Origin: Bacteroides sp. UBA1773 | GTDB taxonomy: Bacteria; Bacteroidota; Bacteroidia; Bacteroidales; Bacteroidaceae | Length of the DNA: 17,344 nucleotides | Assembly (NCBI GenBank): GCA_002315285.1 | Contig: DCGR01000083.1 | Coordinates: forward strand, 1-17,344 | Direction: 5' to 3' | In this document: in pieces, positions 15,701-17,344 of the stretch | Numbering within the stretch: the stretch's first letter is position 1 | How the letters are laid out: every line of letters begins with the position of its first letter | Position numbers and translations under genes: made by a program | Notes under the pieces: generated by a model | What the model was told of the DNA's origin: nothing | Database searches by the model: none | Seen by the model: the letters and a program-made list of their open reading frames with translations, nothing else

Positions 15701-16047
15701 ATGCGACTCAGCGTCATCTCCCCATCGTCGCACACGAGTTTTCTCACCAGATACGTGATGCTCCAGAAAAGGAAGAGGATGGTACCAGCACTCAACAACG
15801 CATTCATCATATTCACCATACACGCCACCTGGGTTGCATCGCCAGCCAACTGGCTGAACAAGTTGGCAGTCAACATAAAGAACGGTGCGCCAGGTGGATG
15901 CCCTACTTCAAGTTTATACCCTGTCGTGATGAATTCCGGACAATCCCAGAAAGAAGCTGTCGGCTCGATGGTCATGCAGTATGTCACAGCTGCAACCATA
16001 AATACAAGCCACCCTGTCAGGTTGTTGATTAAGTTGTATCTTTTCAT
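12712..16047 (-). CDS. DUF2723 membrane protein, GT117-like putative protein O-glycosyltransferase
   Basis: A 1111-residue protein. The N-terminal part (to about residue 350) and a second block near 570-680 are rich in membrane helices; the rest is soluble, and the final 200 residues contain helical, TPR-like repeats. The first loop holds SFWDCPEF with Asp35 and Glu38, followed by GHPPGAPFF at 49-57. An acidic pair in the first loop is the catalytic hallmark of GT-C glycosyltransferases. A GDNDTFPLWYN segment in the periplasmic part is typical of Bacteroidetes members. DUF2723 proteins are related to human TMEM260, an O-mannosyltransferase (GT117), so this may transfer a sugar from a lipid carrier to exported proteins; the donor and acceptor are unknown. 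The ATG at 16047 is preferred over upstream starts that overlap the divergent gene's promoter. A NodB deacetylase follows in the same operon. Confidence 0.85.
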   Translation of the reverse strand: MKRYNLINNLTGWLVFMVAAVTYCMTIEPTASFWDCPEFITTGYKLEVGHPPGAPFFMLTANLFSQLAGDATQVACMVNMMNALLSAGTILFLFWSITYLVRKLVCDDGEMTLSRMIVILASGVVGALVYTWSDTFWFSAVEGEVYAYSSLFTALVFWLILKWDSVADEPHSDRWLILICYLTGLSIGVHLLNLLCIPAIVLVYYYKRCPNATLKGSLLALACSAMFVALVLYGVVPGIVKVGGWFELLFVNAWGMPFNTGVYVYIVCLAACLIWSVYETYTDRSRQRMNIAFLLTVALLGIPFYGYGVSSILVGLLVLVVLYVLLRRKAEKAWLVSARVMNTALLCLMLMVVGYSSYALIVIRSTANTPMDQNSPEDIFTLGDYLGREQYGSRPLFYGQTYASKLALKVEGDGCVYDVKEGAPVYQRKEKADASEKDMYEVIRHKTEYKYAQNMLFPRVYDETHTADYESWLGGVEGKEVPYDQCGQVMMVKIPTMMDNLKFFFSYQLNFMYWRYFLWNFAGRQNDIQGQGEIEHGNWISGIPFIDDAMLGNQSLLPSELKENKGHNVFYCLPLLLGLLGLFWQAYRGERGIQQFWVVFFLFFMTGIAIVLYLNQTPMQVRERDYAYAGSFYAFSIWAGMGVAGAAHLLRRQMRALPAAVIAAVACLFVPLQMVSQTWDDHDRSGRYTCRDFGQNYLATLPEDRDAIIFTNGDNDTFPLWYNQETEGFRTDVRVCNLSYLQTDWYIDQMKRKAYKSTEVPISWKRIEYVSGTNEGVAVRPEAMKTVLEFYAQNPKEAVEQFGENPYELHNILEHWVRHPQKGLQMIPTDSIVLKIDKEAVLRSGMTIPKALNGVIPDYMHISLKGKRLLYKNELMMLEMLANANWERPIYMAITVGKESQLNLGDNFIQEGLASRISPFSTVELGAAIDADKMYDNLMNKYKFGGVDSPDIYLDETVLRMCDTHRRLFVQTATKLIDEGEYDKALKALDYSLEVIPETNVPHDFFMCASKEMADDYIKLGQVDKAREILLALAKTSDEYLAWYLSLSDRHLNMSYDNIIRHLSVLDNLNRSLQVIEKSGKSNSEVATDYKGQLDFYYKAFNDRLGGKSSK

Positions 16048-16065
16048 TATCAAAATGTAATGCAC

Positions 16066-16073
16066 CAAATGTA
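16066..16073 (-). promoter_or_regulatory. Promoter of the DUF2723-deacetylase operon, -7 element
   Basis: TACATTTG on the reverse strand matches TAnnTTTG exactly and would give a leader of about 13 bases before the ATG at 16047. A second exact match, TAATTTTG (16090 to 16083), lies just upstream and is an alternative. No good -33 element is seen for either. Confidence 0.45.
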
Positions 16074-16133
16074 ATTTGCGCGCAAAATTAGCATTTTTTT
16101 GTCGTAAAGGGCGTATGTTCTGCCGAAATATTG

Positions 16134-16141
16134 TATCTTCG
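16134..16141 (+). promoter_or_regulatory. Possible comM promoter, -7 element
   Basis: TATCTTCG differs from TAnnTTTG at one position and lies 20 bases before the ATG at 16162. A -33 match is not evident. It is called mainly from its position in the 114-base divergent gap. Confidence 0.35.
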
Positions 16142-16161
16142 CACAAATTAACAGAAAAGAC

Positions 16162-17344
16162 ATGCTTGTAAAAGTTTACGGAGCAGCCGTTCAAGGCATC
16201 GATGCCACCATCATTACCATCGAAGTAAATATCTCACACGGAATGAAATTCTTTTTAGTGGGACTACCCGACGATGCCGTGAAGGAAAGCCATGAACGTG
16301 TTTTTTCTGCCATCCAATACAATGAATACAAGATTCCGACCTGCCAGATTGTTGTCAACATGAGTCCGGCCGACATCAAGAAAGAAGGCTCCGCCTACGA
16401 CCTGCCTTTGGCCATCGGCATCATGGCGGCCTGCGACATGGTGCTCGCTCATAAGCTTTCAAGATACCTCATCATGGGAGAGTTGGGCCTCGACGGTGCC
16501 CTCCACCCTATCAAAGGTGCACTACCCATCGCCATCGCCGCCCGCAGCTTGGGTTACGAAGGATTCATCCTACCCAAGGAAAATGCACGCGAAGCCGCCA
16601 TTGTCAACAACCTGAAAGTTTATGGCGTAAGCCAACTGAAAGAGGTGATTAACTTCCTCAACGATGAGTGTGAGTTGGAAACAGTGGAAGTGAACACCCG
16701 AGAAGAATTTTTCAACAAGCAAACCGACTTCCCTTTCGATTTCGCCGATGTAAAGGGACAGGAAAATGTGAAGCGCGCCCTCGAAGTGGCAGCGGCAGGA
16801 GGACACAATCTCATCATGATAGGAGCTCCTGGCAGTGGCAAGTCCATGATGGCAAAGACCCTACCGAGCATCCTGCCTCCCCTCACGTTGTCCGAGAGTC
16901 TGGAAACCACCAAGATTCACTCCGTAGCCGGCAAGCTCGGCAAGGACTCCTCGCTCATCGCCACACGTCCCTTCCGCAGTCCCCATCACACCATTTCGCA
17001 AGTGGCCATGGTTGGAGGGGGCACTTCTCCCCAACCAGGCGAAATCAGTCTGGCACACAATGGTGTACTCTTTCTCGATGAGCTTCCCGAATTTTCACGT
17101 GCTGTACTTGAAGTGCTTCGCCAACCCCTTGAGGATCGCCACATCAGCATCTCGCGTGCCCGCTACAGCCTCGACTATCCTGCCAGCTTCATGATGGTAG
17201 CCAGCATGAACCCTTGTCCCTGCGGCTACTACAACCATCCCTCCAAACAATGTGTATGCAGTCCAGGACAGGTACAACGCTACCTGAACCGCATTTCTGG
17301 TCCGTTGCTCGACCGTATCGATTACCAAAGAACTCAAAGTTACT
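16162..17344 (+). CDS. ComM/YifB-like Mg-chelatase AAA+ ATPase (3' end missing)
   Basis: Residues 1-394 of a protein that normally has about 510; the gene runs off the window. The family includes ComM, a hexameric helicase that promotes branch migration during natural transformation, and is widespread in bacteria outside known transformers. The N-terminal 165 residues are the S5/Lon-like domain. The AAA+ part has Walker A GAPGSGKS at 221-228, Walker B VLFLDEL at 302-308, a SMNPCPCGYYNHP segment at 348-360 and an arginine-containing ISGPLLDRID stretch at 378-387. The ATG at 16162 starts the usual MLVKVYGAAVQGI. From residue 388 the sequence (YQRTQSY) no longer looks like the family, where IQxEV is usual; see findings. 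Confidence 0.93.
   Translation, partial: MLVKVYGAAVQGIDATIITIEVNISHGMKFFLVGLPDDAVKESHERVFSAIQYNEYKIPTCQIVVNMSPADIKKEGSAYDLPLAIGIMAACDMVLAHKLSRYLIMGELGLDGALHPIKGALPIAIAARSLGYEGFILPKENAREAAIVNNLKVYGVSQLKEVINFLNDECELETVEVNTREEFFNKQTDFPFDFADVKGQENVKRALEVAAAGGHNLIMIGAPGSGKSMMAKTLPSILPPLTLSESLETTKIHSVAGKLGKDSSLIATRPFRSPHHTISQVAMVGGGTSPQPGEISLAHNGVLFLDELPEFSRAVLEVLRQPLEDRHISISRARYSLDYPASFMMVASMNPCPCGYYNHPSKQCVCSPGQVQRYLNRISGPLLDRIDYQRTQSY

Noticed and set aside
15478..16032. A 184-codon forward open frame opposite the DUF2723 gene
   Set aside because: Antisense to the conserved N-terminal catalytic part of DUF2723; the peptide is His/Gln-rich with no domain.
1..17344. Searched for CRISPR repeats, insertion-sequence ends, tRNA genes and toxin-antitoxin or phage genes
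   Set aside because: None were seen by eye; gaps between genes are short and filled by promoters, leaders or terminators.

Overview
The window looks like a chromosomal segment from a member of the order Bacteroidales, probably Prevotella-like; the genus is a guess. Three things point there: gene starts preceded by TAnnTTTG boxes (the Bacteroidetes -7 element) rather than Shine-Dalgarno sites; the block DUF4271 - hemD - rnpA - yidD - tatD, which is familiar from Bacteroidales; and a long DUF2723 (GT117-type) membrane glycosyltransferase. No phage, transposon, CRISPR array, tRNA or rRNA was seen. Thirteen complete genes and one gene cut by the window end account for almost all of the sequence.

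Layout. Bases 1-356 hold no convincing gene and carry a promoter. At 357-2410 (+) a secreted alpha/beta hydrolase overlaps a Tat-signal aldo/keto-reductase-fold protein that has eight C-terminal cysteines for Fe-S clusters. Converging on it from 6408 down to 2430 (-) is an apparent operon: a three-domain exported protein (alginate-lyase-like, beta-helix, NodB deacetylase), a membrane metallophosphoesterase and a small anchored rhodanese. From 9098 down to 6484 (-) lies a compact housekeeping operon, DUF4271 - hemD - rnpA - yidD - tatD, with overlapping genes; it ends in a 13-bp-stem terminator that covers the tatD stop codon. Upstream is metK (-). Its roughly 150-base leader matches the SAM-II riboswitch pattern, and a second stem can cover the start region. 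Divergent from metK, with the -7 boxes only 22 bp apart, is miaB (+), an enzyme that consumes SAM. A perfect hairpin at 12056-12080 separates miaB from a convergent operon made of a large DUF2723 protein and a NodB deacetylase (16047 to 12082, -). Divergent from that is a comM-like Mg-chelatase ATPase (+) that runs off the window.

How the genes work together. metK makes SAM, the leader is expected to reduce its expression when SAM is plentiful, and MiaB beside it uses SAM to modify tRNA. The rnpA/yidD block links tRNA processing with membrane-protein insertion. The lyase-deacetylase fusion and the DUF2723-deacetylase pair both suggest modification or breakdown of envelope or extracellular glycans. 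The most notable points are the riboswitch-controlled metK leader, the three-domain polysaccharide enzyme, and the Fe-S aldo/keto-reductase-fold protein that seems to lack two of the four usual catalytic residues.
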